Shown here in pieces: positions 51,856 through 59,798 of a stretch of DNA of 64,000 bases (position 1 is its first letter; each line of letters begins with the position of its first letter). The stretch is taken from the NCBI GenBank assembly GCA_964582225.1, contig CAZORA010000009.1, positions 1 through 64,000 on the forward strand. The letters are read 5' to 3'. Origin of the DNA: Dokdonella_A sp964582225 (GTDB lineage Bacteria > Pseudomonadota > Gammaproteobacteria > Xanthomonadales > Rhodanobacteraceae). Below the pieces are notes generated by a model. It made no database searches. It was not told the origin of the DNA and was given only the letters and a program-made list of their open reading frames with translations. The position numbers were made by a program, and so were the translations under genes.

Positions 51856-51867
51856 AGTCGAGCCCAC

Positions 51868-53298
51868 TCAACGATCGAGTCCACGCTCGCGGTAGAAGGC
51901 GATGACTCGCGGATCGACCCGCAGGTCGGCGGCCCGGATCGGGCGCACCAGGCGGATGCCGTCGAGGCTGCGCGCCCGCGACAGCGCGACATAGGTCTGA
52001 CCCTGGGCGAAGGCGCCGCCACGGAGGTCGAGCGTCAGGTGCTCCAGGGTCAGCCCCTGTGCCTTGTGGATGGTCACCGCCCAGCCGAGCGCTAGCGGCA
52101 GCTGGCGGAACTCTCCGACCACCTCGGCCCGCACCCGACCACTGACGCGATCATAGGCGTAGCGATAGCGCTGCCACACCGCGGCTCGCACGCCGACCTC
52201 GCGCTTGTCGCGCTCAGTACACACCCTGGCGCAGTCCGGCTCGAGGGCGAGCGCCTCGCCGAGCTCGCCGTTCATCCAGTCCGGACGGTGGTTCTTGAGG
52301 AAGATCACGCGCGCGCCGGGCTTGAGTTCCAGATGTTCCGGCACCGGCAACCGCCAGCGTGAGGCCGGCAGCTCACCGCTCGCCTCGGCGACATAGCCGA
52401 CCGCCGCGCCGGGTAGACGCCGCAGCTCGGCGGCGTTGACCGCGCGCGCGGCACGATTGGTCGGCACCAGGCGCACCCCGGCCGGCGCGGTCGGCGCCGT
52501 GGCGAGCAGGCAGCGCCGATTGAACAGCGCGATGGCCTCGGCGCAGTCCTCGTTCAGGCGAATCCGGCTGAGCGCCTCGATGAAGACCGCATCGGCCTGA
52601 CGTCGCACGCGCTCGAGCACCGTGGGCAGCAGCGGCGCGCGCTGGAACACGTCCGCGGAGAAGAAATACGGCGTCGCGTAGCGCTCGCTGAAGTAGGCCG
52701 CCTCCTCGGCCGAGGCCACCACCGGCGGCAGCTGCAGCAGATCGCCGACGAACACGACCGGCAAGCCGCCAAAGGGCTCTGCGCTGCGCCGCGCGCGGAC
52801 CAGCACGGCGTGCATCACGTCGACCAGGTTCGGCAGCAGCATCGAGGCCTCGTCGATGATCAGGCAGTCGAGGTGGGCCAGCACCTCGCGCACTCGCCGC
52901 GCTGTCGGCGGCGGCTCGCCCGGATCGATGAGGCGCGGCGGCAGGCCGAACAGCGAGTGGATGGTCTCACCCTGCACATGGGTCGCGGCAACCGCAGTCG
53001 GCGCCACCACCGCGGTGGATTCGAGCTGCTCGCGCAGCCAGCGGATCAAGGTCGACTTGCCCGTGCCGGCGCGGCCGGTGACAAACTGCGCGAGGCAGCC
53101 GCCACGCACCGCCTGCAGCACTCGGCGATACTCCGGCAGCAGCTCGATCGGCTCGGCCGGCACTTCGCCGCTTGCGCTCAGCTCCGCCGCAGGAGCCACG
53201 GCGAAGGCAGGCGGGCGAACGCCGGCAGGACGAGCAGCAGGATAGGAAGCGGCATGACGAGGCCCAGGCGGCGACCTGGCGAGCTTACAGGAGAGCAT
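51868..53298 (-). CDS. Pif1/RecD-like DNA helicase
   Basis: The 476-residue SF1B helicase has Walker A GRAGTGKSTLI, APTAVAATHVQGETIHSLFGL, Walker B CLIIDEASML, VVFVGDLLQLPPV and the C-terminal WAVTIHKAQGLTLEHLTLDLRGGAFAQGQTYVALSRARS. That ending is typical of bacterial Pif1-like proteins. It unwinds DNA 5' to 3' with likely roles at G-quadruplexes or forks. The first about 50 residues (proline/alanine-rich) are not conserved, so the real start may be later. Confidence 0.9.
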   Translation of the reverse strand: MLSCKLARSPPGPRHAASYPAARPAGVRPPAFAVAPAAELSASGEVPAEPIELLPEYRRVLQAVRGGCLAQFVTGRAGTGKSTLIRWLREQLESTAVVAPTAVAATHVQGETIHSLFGLPPRLIDPGEPPPTARRVREVLAHLDCLIIDEASMLLPNLVDVMHAVLVRARRSAEPFGGLPVVFVGDLLQLPPVVASAEEAAYFSERYATPYFFSADVFQRAPLLPTVLERVRRQADAVFIEALSRIRLNEDCAEAIALFNRRCLLATAPTAPAGVRLVPTNRAARAVNAAELRRLPGAAVGYVAEASGELPASRWRLPVPEHLELKPGARVIFLKNHRPDWMNGELGEALALEPDCARVCTERDKREVGVRAAVWQRYRYAYDRVSGRVRAEVVGEFRQLPLALGWAVTIHKAQGLTLEHLTLDLRGGAFAQGQTYVALSRARSLDGIRLVRPIRAADLRVDPRVIAFYRERGLDR

Positions 53299-53431
53299 GC
53301 AAGGGATTCGCGGTCGCCCTTCCACACGCCGACGGCTGCGGAATTGCGTAGCCCGTGGCGGGGCCGCAAGGCCCGACCGGCGACATGACGTTGCCGCAAG
53401 GATACGAATTCGGCCGTGTCTGCCGGCGTCC

Positions 53432-54787
53432 CTACGAGCGCTCGCGCGCCCGCGCCAGTTTTTCCTGCAGCAAGGCATCGAGCGCGACGGCGATCGCCTC
53501 GATCTGCGGCTGCGCTGGCGTCTCGGGCACGGCGCTCTCCAGCAGCGCGGCCAGCGTAGCCGAATCGCCAGCGGCATCCACCAGCGAAGCGCTCAGGCGG
53601 CCGGCCTCGCGCGGCGTGTCGAAGCCGCGGCTCTGCAGCAGCAACTTGCCGGCGGCGTCGAGCAGCTTGAAGTAGAAGCGTCCGTCCTTCTCGCGGTAGC
53701 TCTTGAGCTGCGGCAGCACCACAGCCTGCGCCTCGCCCGCGCGCTCCGCTGCGGAAACCCCGGCCAACGGCCGAATGCCCGCCGCCCAGCGCAGGGCGGC
53801 GACGAAGGGCGCGGCGCGTGCGCGCGCGCGCGTCGCGCCGGCCTGCAGCAGCTCCTCGATTCGCGCCGGTTTCGCCATCAACGCGTCGTAGCGCTCGCGC
53901 AGCGGCGCCAGCTCGCTCTCGATGCGCTGGAAGAGCCGCTGCTTCACCTCGCCCCAACCGATGCCCTCGGTGAAAGCCTGACGCATGGCCGCGGTTTCCT
54001 CGCCGTTCGCGAAAGCCTGATAGATCTCGAACAGGCTCGACTGATCCGGCTCCTTCGGCTCGCCCGGCGCGCGCGAATCCGTCACGATCCCGAGGATCGC
54101 GTTGCGCAGCCTGGCCGGCGGGTCGAACAGCGGAATCGTGTTGTCATAGCTCTTCGACATCTTGCGCCCGTCGGTGCCGGGCAGGGTCGCCACCTGTGCA
54201 TCGATTCGCGCTTGCGGCAGGGTCAGCGCCACTTTGCGCTCGACCAGTCCGGCCTGATACAGATAATTGAAGCGCTGCGCGATGTCGCGCGCCATCTCGA
54301 TGTGCTGGATCTGATCGCGCCCGACCGGCACCTCGTGTGCGCCGAAGGCGAGGATGTCCGCCGCCATCAGCACCGGGTACAGATAGAGTCCCGCAGTCAC
54401 CGCCGCGTCGGCGTCCTCGCCTGCGGTGACGTTCGCCTCCACCACCGCCTTGTAGGCGTGCGCGCGATTCAGTAGCCCCTTGGCCGTCACGCAGGTCAGA
54501 AGCCAGGTCAACTCCGGAATCTCCGGAATGTCCGACTGCCGGTAGAAGAACACCGTCTCGGGATCGAGCCCGCAGGCGAGCCAGGTCGCGGCGATCTCCA
54601 GGGTCGAGCGCTGCACCCGCAGCGGGTCGCCGCATTTGATCAGGGCGTGATAGTCGGCGAGGAAGTAGAACGACTCCACGTCGGCACGCCGGCTGGCCGC
54701 GATCGCCGGGCGAATCGCACCGACGTAGTTGCCGAGATGCGGCGTCCCGGAAGTGGTGATGCCGGTCAGAATGCGTCGTTTGGACAT
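53432..54787 (-). CDS. trpS: Tryptophan--tRNA ligase with C-terminal extension
   Basis: It charges tRNA-Trp. The class I core has the HIGH motif as TPHLGNY (about 15-21), LMAADILAFGAHEVPVGRDQIQHIEMARDIAQRFN and KMSKS at 209-213. The protein has 451 residues against about 335 in E. coli. The extra C-terminal part holds YREKDGRFYFKLLDAAGKLL and LQSRGFDTPREAGRL (about 360-400), which resembles one DUF1508/YegP unit. Similar extended TrpS occur in Lysobacterales (recall, not verified). ATG 54787 is the natural start. Confidence 0.95.
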   Translation of the reverse strand: MSKRRILTGITTSGTPHLGNYVGAIRPAIAASRRADVESFYFLADYHALIKCGDPLRVQRSTLEIAATWLACGLDPETVFFYRQSDIPEIPELTWLLTCVTAKGLLNRAHAYKAVVEANVTAGEDADAAVTAGLYLYPVLMAADILAFGAHEVPVGRDQIQHIEMARDIAQRFNYLYQAGLVERKVALTLPQARIDAQVATLPGTDGRKMSKSYDNTIPLFDPPARLRNAILGIVTDSRAPGEPKEPDQSSLFEIYQAFANGEETAAMRQAFTEGIGWGEVKQRLFQRIESELAPLRERYDALMAKPARIEELLQAGATRARARAAPFVAALRWAAGIRPLAGVSAAERAGEAQAVVLPQLKSYREKDGRFYFKLLDAAGKLLLQSRGFDTPREAGRLSASLVDAAGDSATLAALLESAVPETPAQPQIEAIAVALDALLQEKLARARERS

Positions 54788-55030
54788 GGGCTCTTCAAGG
54801 AAGCGAACGAAACGCGCCCCGAACTCGCCCACGGAACCCCGCAGCCGCGCGTCCGGCGCCGAAGGCCGGTCATCCTAGTGGGCGCTGGCTGCAGGCACAA
54901 CGGCGAATGACGCCCCGGGGTCGGAGCTCCTGCGCCCGCAGCGACGGCGCGCAGAGCGCTCACCTGCGTGAAACCCCGCGGCACGCGCCGGCGCGTTGCA
55001 GTGTTCGAACCCCAACCGAGGAGCACTGCC

Positions 55031-55810
55031 ATGCGTACGTTTGCCATCGTGATGCTTGCCGCCCTTGCGCTGTTGACGGCGCTGCCAGCGCGGGCCGGGC
55101 GCCTGTTCGATTTGAGCGTGGTCGACCGGGATACCGGCGAGACCCTGGAAACCTGGCCCGATCGCGGCAAACTGTACGTTGCCGGCGCGCCGGGTCACCG
55201 TTATGCCGTCAGGCTCGACAATCGCACGGCTGGGCGTTTGCTGGTGGTGCTGAGCGTGGACGGCGTCAACGCGGTGAGCGGCGAGACAGCGAGTAGCGGA
55301 CAGTCGGGCTATGTGCTTGAACCCTGGCAGACGACCGAAGTTTCCGGCTGGCGCAAGAACCTGGACGAAGTGGCGCAGTTCTATTTCACCGCGCTTTCGG
55401 ACAGCTACGCGGCGCGTACCGATCGGCCGGATAACGTCGGCGTGATCGGGGCGGCGGTGTTCACCGAACGTCAGCGGGTGCGGCCGCTGCCAAAGCCGCT
55501 GCCGAAGATCGCCGAGCGTGAAGCCGCACGGGCGGCGGATGCGCCCGCAGCGGCGATGCGTCGCGGAGCGAGCGCGAACGGGATGGCCGCGCGTGAGAGC
55601 GAGCGTCTCGGAACGGGGCACGGCGAGCGCGAATACGCGAGGGTTTCGGAAACCCGCTTCGAACGCGCGAGCGACCATCCCGCCGAAACGCTGGCGTTGC
55701 GCTACGACAGCTATCGGAACCTCGCAGCTCTGGGGATCGTTCCGGGACGCCGCTTGGCGCCGGACCCGAATCCGTTTCCTGGCGGCTTCGCGCCGGATCC
55801 CTGGCGCTGA
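55031..55810 (+). CDS. Conserved exported protein of unknown function
   Basis: The 259-residue product has a signal peptide (AIVMLAALALLTALPARAG). The mature start GRLFDLSVVDRDTGETLETWP, then YVAGAPGHRYAVRLDNRT, LLVVLSVDGVNAVSGETAS and GYVLEPWQTTEVSGWRK form a highly conserved beta domain found in many proteobacteria with no known role. The C-terminal third is charged and variable. A GAGGAG ribosome binding site precedes the ATG. Confidence 0.82.
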   Translation: MRTFAIVMLAALALLTALPARAGRLFDLSVVDRDTGETLETWPDRGKLYVAGAPGHRYAVRLDNRTAGRLLVVLSVDGVNAVSGETASSGQSGYVLEPWQTTEVSGWRKNLDEVAQFYFTALSDSYAARTDRPDNVGVIGAAVFTERQRVRPLPKPLPKIAEREAARAADAPAAAMRRGASANGMAARESERLGTGHGEREYARVSETRFERASDHPAETLALRYDSYRNLAALGIVPGRRLAPDPNPFPGGFAPDPWR

Positions 55811-55914
55811 AACGCCGGAACGCTTCGCGGCAGGCGATCTTGCGCGTATGTGCGGAATCGCCAATCATGTCGGCGAAACCGGTACGTTTTGCGAGCCGTC
55901 CTCCGGAGTCGACC

Positions 55915-57288
55915 ATGCGAAGATCGCTCTCGCTGTTGGTTCTGTTCGCGGTGTCATCGAGTTTGGCGGCGGGGGGACGCACGACCGAAGTCGCCCCCAC
56001 GCAAACCAACGCCCCGACCGCGGTCGCCGGCGCCCCGGCAGGGATGCTCGCAGGGCTGCGGGCGCTGAAGGCGGGCGAGCGGCTGGCGGTCGACGGGTTC
56101 CCGGATGGCTACGGCGGCAGCGCACGGCTGCGCTTCGAGCGAATCGAGGTATATGCCGCCGGCGCGCGGGTGCTGGTGGATACGACGCGCGGCGCGCGCG
56201 AGCTGACGCGCAGCGCGCGCCTGCAGTTCCTGGGTCGCAGCGACGACGACCGCATGCGCGCACATCTGGCCTTCGATCCGGATTTGGGGCGCATCAGCGG
56301 TTCCGGGTTTTCACCCGCGGGAAGTTTCGCGGTGCGCGGCGACGGTCGGAGTGCGCCATCGGGTCTCGCGGTGCAGCCGGCGCACGAGGCGCTGCCGCGG
56401 GGCGTCGAACCGGAGGTGCTGGCAACGGACGACGCGCTGCCGCATCCCTTTGCCACGAAGACGCCCCTGCTCCAACTCGACTCGCCGGGCGCACTCGTCG
56501 CGCCGACCCGCGCGCTGGTTGCAGTCGACGTCGATCGGGAGCTTCTGATCAAGCGCTTCGGCGGCACCGGCGCGGCGCAGCAGGCCCAGGCGGTCGACTG
56601 GGTGGCCGACCTGTTCGGCGCGATGAACGTGATGTACCAGAATGATCTGCAGCTGAGACTGGAGCTCGGCACGCTGATCCTGCGCAGCAGCGAGACGCCC
56701 TATCCGATCGGCTCTGGCGCCGCCAACGGTGCCGACCTGGATGCCTTCGGCGGCTGGTGGGAGGCGCATCACGGCGGCGTGCAGCGCGCCTTCGCGATGC
56801 TCCTTTCCGGCGCCATGTCGAGCGGCTATCAGGCATCCGGCATCGCCTGGCTCGATTCCTACTGTCGCAAGCCGAGCTACGGCGGAAGCTACAGCGTCAA
56901 CAAGGTGTTTCACGACCCGGGCGTCGGCATCGCCCATTCGGCCGCGATCGTCGGCCATGAGCTCGGCCACAACTTCGGCGCGCGCCACACGCACTGCTCC
57001 GATGCCGCGACCGGCAGCGGGCCGGTCGCGAGCAACACCATCGACCGCTGTTTCAACGGCGAAGCGGGCTCCGGCTGCTATGCGGGACCGACCAGCTGCC
57101 CGAGTTCCGGACCGGGCGCACCGCAGGGCACGCTGATGAGCTACTGCCACATCAACGGCTGCGGCGACAACGTGATGCAGTTCCACCCGGCGCACATCGG
57201 TTGGGTGGCCGGCCTGATCGCCGCCAACACGCCGACCTGCCTGGTGCCGGACAACGATTCGATCTTCAGCAGCGGCTTCGAGTCCTGA
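55915..57288 (+). CDS. Secreted reprolysin-like (M12B-type) zinc metalloprotease with GFE tail
   Basis: The 457-residue secreted protein has a signal peptide (SLSLLVLFAVSSSLAAGG), a pro-region and a metzincin catalytic domain. The long zinc motif HELGHNFGARHTHC has His348 and catalytic Glu, the Met-turn is GTLMSYCH, and several cysteines suit disulfides. It ends DNDSIFSSGFES, close in pattern to the M64 peptidase tail at 21350-21373. The CGGAG ribosome binding site supports ATG 55915. It is convergent with arginase. Confidence 0.9.
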   Translation: MRRSLSLLVLFAVSSSLAAGGRTTEVAPTQTNAPTAVAGAPAGMLAGLRALKAGERLAVDGFPDGYGGSARLRFERIEVYAAGARVLVDTTRGARELTRSARLQFLGRSDDDRMRAHLAFDPDLGRISGSGFSPAGSFAVRGDGRSAPSGLAVQPAHEALPRGVEPEVLATDDALPHPFATKTPLLQLDSPGALVAPTRALVAVDVDRELLIKRFGGTGAAQQAQAVDWVADLFGAMNVMYQNDLQLRLELGTLILRSSETPYPIGSGAANGADLDAFGGWWEAHHGGVQRAFAMLLSGAMSSGYQASGIAWLDSYCRKPSYGGSYSVNKVFHDPGVGIAHSAAIVGHELGHNFGARHTHCSDAATGSGPVASNTIDRCFNGEAGSGCYAGPTSCPSSGPGAPQGTLMSYCHINGCGDNVMQFHPAHIGWVAGLIAANTPTCLVPDNDSIFSSGFES

Positions 57289-57294
57289 ACCCGC

Positions 57295-58212
57295 TCAGCC
57301 GCGCATCAGGGTCGACTTGCCGAACAGGCTTTCCACCAAATCGACGGCCAGCTTCGCGGTGCGGTTGTGCTCGTCGAGCGCCGGGTTGAGCTCGACGATG
57401 TCGAGCGAGCCGAGCCGGCCAGTGTCGGCGATCATTTCCATGCAGAGCTGGGCCTCGCGGTAGTTCGGCCCGCCCGGCACCGTGGTGCCGACGCCCGGCG
57501 CGATCGACGGATCGAGGAAATCGACGTCGAAACTGACGTGCAAGTGGCCGTCACCGCCGATATTGAGCAGCGCCTCTTCCATGGTCTTTTTCATGCCCGC
57601 TTCGTCGATGTAGCGCATGTCGTAGATATCGATGCCGATATCGCGCACCAGCTTCTTTTCGGCCGGGTCGACCGAGCGGACGCCGATTTGATGCACCATC
57701 GACGGCTTGATCGCCGGACCGCGGCCGCCGAGGTCGGTGAGCTCGATCGGCCCCAGGCCGCAGAGGCAGGCGACCGGCATGCCGTGGATGTTGCCCGAGG
57801 GTGTGATGCCGCTGGTGTTGAAATCGGCGTGGGCGTCGATCCAGAGCACCGTGAGATGCTTGCCGCGCTCGCGGCAGTGCCTTGCGACGGCGGTGATCGA
57901 GCCGATGGCGAGGCAATGATCGCCACCGAGCAGGATCGGCAGCCGCTCCTCGGCGAGTTCGGCCGCCACCGCATCCATCACCGCCCGATTCCAGGCGACC
58001 ACCTCGGGCAAATGGCGGAAGCCGTTGACCGGCGGCTGCCAGGGGTTGAGCGGGCCGCGCAGGTTGCCGCAGTCGCGCACGTCCAGACCGCGTGCCGCAA
58101 GCGCGCGGCCTATGCCGGCCACGCGCAGCGCCTCCGGCCCCATCGAGGCGCCGCGATCTCCGGCGCCGACGTCGGTCGGAGCGCCAATCAACGAAATGGC
58201 TTGGGGCGACAT
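57295..58212 (-). CDS. rocF: Arginase
   Basis: It hydrolyses arginine to ornithine and urea. The 305-residue length is typical. Manganese motifs are complete: GGDHCLAIGS, WIDAHADFNT with NIHGMPVA, and SFDVDFLDPSIAPGVGTTVPGG. ATG 58212 is preferred to a GTG two codons earlier because AGG is well spaced from it. The DDAH-like enzyme at 11786-12739 is a second guanidine-related enzyme in this window, far apart. Confidence 0.95.
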   Translation of the reverse strand: MSPQAISLIGAPTDVGAGDRGASMGPEALRVAGIGRALAARGLDVRDCGNLRGPLNPWQPPVNGFRHLPEVVAWNRAVMDAVAAELAEERLPILLGGDHCLAIGSITAVARHCRERGKHLTVLWIDAHADFNTSGITPSGNIHGMPVACLCGLGPIELTDLGGRGPAIKPSMVHQIGVRSVDPAEKKLVRDIGIDIYDMRYIDEAGMKKTMEEALLNIGGDGHLHVSFDVDFLDPSIAPGVGTTVPGGPNYREAQLCMEMIADTGRLGSLDIVELNPALDEHNRTAKLAVDLVESLFGKSTLMRG

Positions 58213-58411
58213 GTTCACACCTCGTCAGCGGTTTGCCGCGACGCTCGGGCATTGGACACGGGCGTAGGTGCGGGCCGGAACCGCGGATGATGGAGCAAAC
58301 GCCCTCACGCGTCACCCCGCATCGTACGTTTCACAAATGTTTGGCAAGCATCCGGGCGCCGCCGGACGGCGATGCGCTAGATTGCCGAGCTCCACCCCGC
58401 GGAGAATTCCG

Positions 58412-58999
58412 ATGTCCAGCCTGTTCGACCAAGTGATGTCCCAGCTTGACGCCAGCAGCGTCGCAAAAATGGCCACGCAGCTCGGCGTGCAGCCAGCACA
58501 GGCGCAGAGCGCAGTCGAGCAGGCAGTACCGATGTTGCTCGGCGGCCTGGCGCGCAACGCCGGCACCGAGGGCGGTGCCAGCTCCCTGCAGCGCGCGCTC
58601 GGCGATCACGCGGGCTTCGATCTGGGCTCGGTGCTCGGCAGCGTGCTCGGCGGCGGCGGCCAAGGTGGGGCGATCCTGGGCCATATCTTCGGCACGAAAC
58701 GTGGTCCGGCCGAGCAGAGCCTGGGTCAGGCCAGCGGTCTTGGCGCGGCCGGCGCGGGGCAGCTGATGGCCATGCTGGCGCCGATCATCATGGGCGTGCT
58801 GGGTCGGCAGACGCAGGCCCAGAGCCTCGACAGCGGCGCTCTCGGCGGCATGCTCGGTCGCGAACTGCAGGGCATGAACGAGCGTGGCCAGGGTGGCCTG
58901 CTCAGCTCGATCCTCGATCAGGACGGCGACGGCCAGCTCGGGCTCGGCGACCTGCTCAAGGTCGGCGCCAGTATGTTCGGCTCACGCGGGCGCGCCTGA
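58412..58999 (+). CDS. DUF937 domain protein
   Basis: The 195-residue protein begins MSSLFDQVMSQLDASSVAKMATQLG and has AVEQAVPMLLGGLARNA, glycine-rich SVLGSVLGGGGQGG and the DUF937 hallmark LMAMLAPIIMGVLGR. Near the C-terminus is DQDGDGQLGLGDLL, an EF-hand/dockerin-like calcium loop. The function is unknown. A GGAGAA site precedes the ATG. Confidence 0.88.
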   Translation: MSSLFDQVMSQLDASSVAKMATQLGVQPAQAQSAVEQAVPMLLGGLARNAGTEGGASSLQRALGDHAGFDLGSVLGSVLGGGGQGGAILGHIFGTKRGPAEQSLGQASGLGAAGAGQLMAMLAPIIMGVLGRQTQAQSLDSGALGGMLGRELQGMNERGQGGLLSSILDQDGDGQLGLGDLLKVGASMFGSRGRA

Positions 59000-59026
59000 A
59001 CGACGGGCGGGCCTCCATTTCCCCTG

Positions 59027-59051
59027 GCAAGCCCGGCATCGCCGGGCTTGC
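59027..59051. repeat. 11-bp GC hairpin after DUF937 gene
   Basis: GCAAGCCCGGC pairs with GCCGGGCTTGC around a 3-base loop. It is 28 bases after the DUF937 stop. No T run follows on either strand, so it may stabilise the mRNA end rather than terminate. Confidence 0.6.
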
Positions 59052-59136
59052 ACCGCTCGCGAACTCGGCGAGTGCAGAAGGAAAGGACAAGACCGTTCCG
59101 TCGTGCCCGCGAGGGCGCTCGAGCACGTTGCGCTCC

Positions 59137-59276
59137 CTGAGGGAATGTCCGAACAAGTCCGCCATGCCGGCGAAAGCGGGCATCCAGCGACTTCAGGCCC
59201 GTGAGATCAAAGACCCAGGACCCCCGCCTTCGCGGGAGTGACGCGCAGATGTCGGCTTGTTCAGATACCCCCTGAG
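59137..59276. repeat. MITE-like inverted repeat element
   Basis: The left end, CTGAGGGAATGTCCGAACAAG starting at 59137, matches the inverted right end (CTCAGGGGGTATCTGAACAAG) at most positions. Inside are second arms, CCGGCGAAAGCGGGCATCC and the inverse of GGACCCCCGCCTTCGCGGG, a motif common in dispersed repeats of proteobacteria. It has no coding capacity, like a MITE. Confidence 0.62.
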
Positions 59277-59338
59277 CCGAAGGCAAAGGGTTCCCGCGGG
59301 CTCTGGAACGACGAAAGCCGGATGGATTCGGGCCTTGC

Positions 59339-59647
59339 CTAGCGCCCGTTGCCGAGCTCGCCGAGCAGCGCTTCGACGGCGTCGCTCAACGCCGCGTCAA
59401 GCGGGCCATATTCGCCGAGTCGCTTTTCCGCCACGCCGGCCAGTTCGCCGAGCCTCGGGTAGCCATAGGCCGGCGCCGAGCCGCGCAGGCGATGCACCTG
59501 CATGGCAAGCTCACGCCGAGCGGCCGGGTCGCCCCGATTCTCGCGCAGAACCTTCCAGGCGGTGGCGAGCGCCGCCTGCTTGTTGGCCAGCGACGCGCGA
59601 TACTGAGCGCGCAGCGCCGAATATTCCGCATCCTCATCTGCTTCCAT
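59339..59647 (-). CDS. HPt-domain phosphotransfer protein
   Basis: The 102-residue stand-alone histidine phosphotransfer domain carries the phospho-accepting His52 in VHRLRGSAPAYGYPRLGELA, the HPt consensus. The rest is helical, as expected of a four-helix bundle. It likely relays phosphate between a hybrid kinase and a regulator encoded elsewhere. A TATAGT hexamer about 40 bases upstream supports the ATG at 59647; an ATG at 59725 would add an arginine-rich extension. Confidence 0.83.
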   Translation of the reverse strand: MEADEDAEYSALRAQYRASLANKQAALATAWKVLRENRGDPAARRELAMQVHRLRGSAPAYGYPRLGELAGVAEKRLGEYGPLDAALSDAVEALLGELGNGR

Positions 59648-59687
59648 CGACTGCCGCTCGTCCGCCGCAAGACCTGCCAGCGGACTA

Positions 59688-59693
59688 TAGCGA
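59688..59693 (-). promoter_or_regulatory. Possible -10 of the HPt gene
   Basis: The minus strand reads GCTATAGTCC; TATAGT is about 40 bases before the ATG at 59647. No clear -35. Confidence 0.45.
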
Positions 59694-59798
59694 CGCCGCG
59701 CGGGGTGCGGCCGGACGGTTACCATCGTTCACGTTGTACGACACCCGCGCCGCACCGACGCGGCCGCAGCGCGGCCGGTCGGTGAAGCCGCGCAGCGT

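Larger units (their letters stand above)
59000..59338. other. Intergenic region with hairpin and MITE-like element
   Basis: This gap holds an 11-bp hairpin at 59027-59051 (no U-tract) and a repeat of about 140 bases with terminal inverted repeats (59137-59276). Short frames across it are not convincing genes. Confidence 0.6.

Noticed and set aside
54788..55030. Possible trp leader before trpS
   Set aside because: No tandem tryptophan codons or attenuator-type hairpins with a T run were found.
54960..55030. ECF-type promoter before the exported protein at 55031
   Set aside because: A TGAAACC-like -35 is present but no matching -10 at a proper distance could be defended.
59027..59051. Strong hairpin considered as a Rho-independent terminator
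   Set aside because: No T run follows the stem on either strand.
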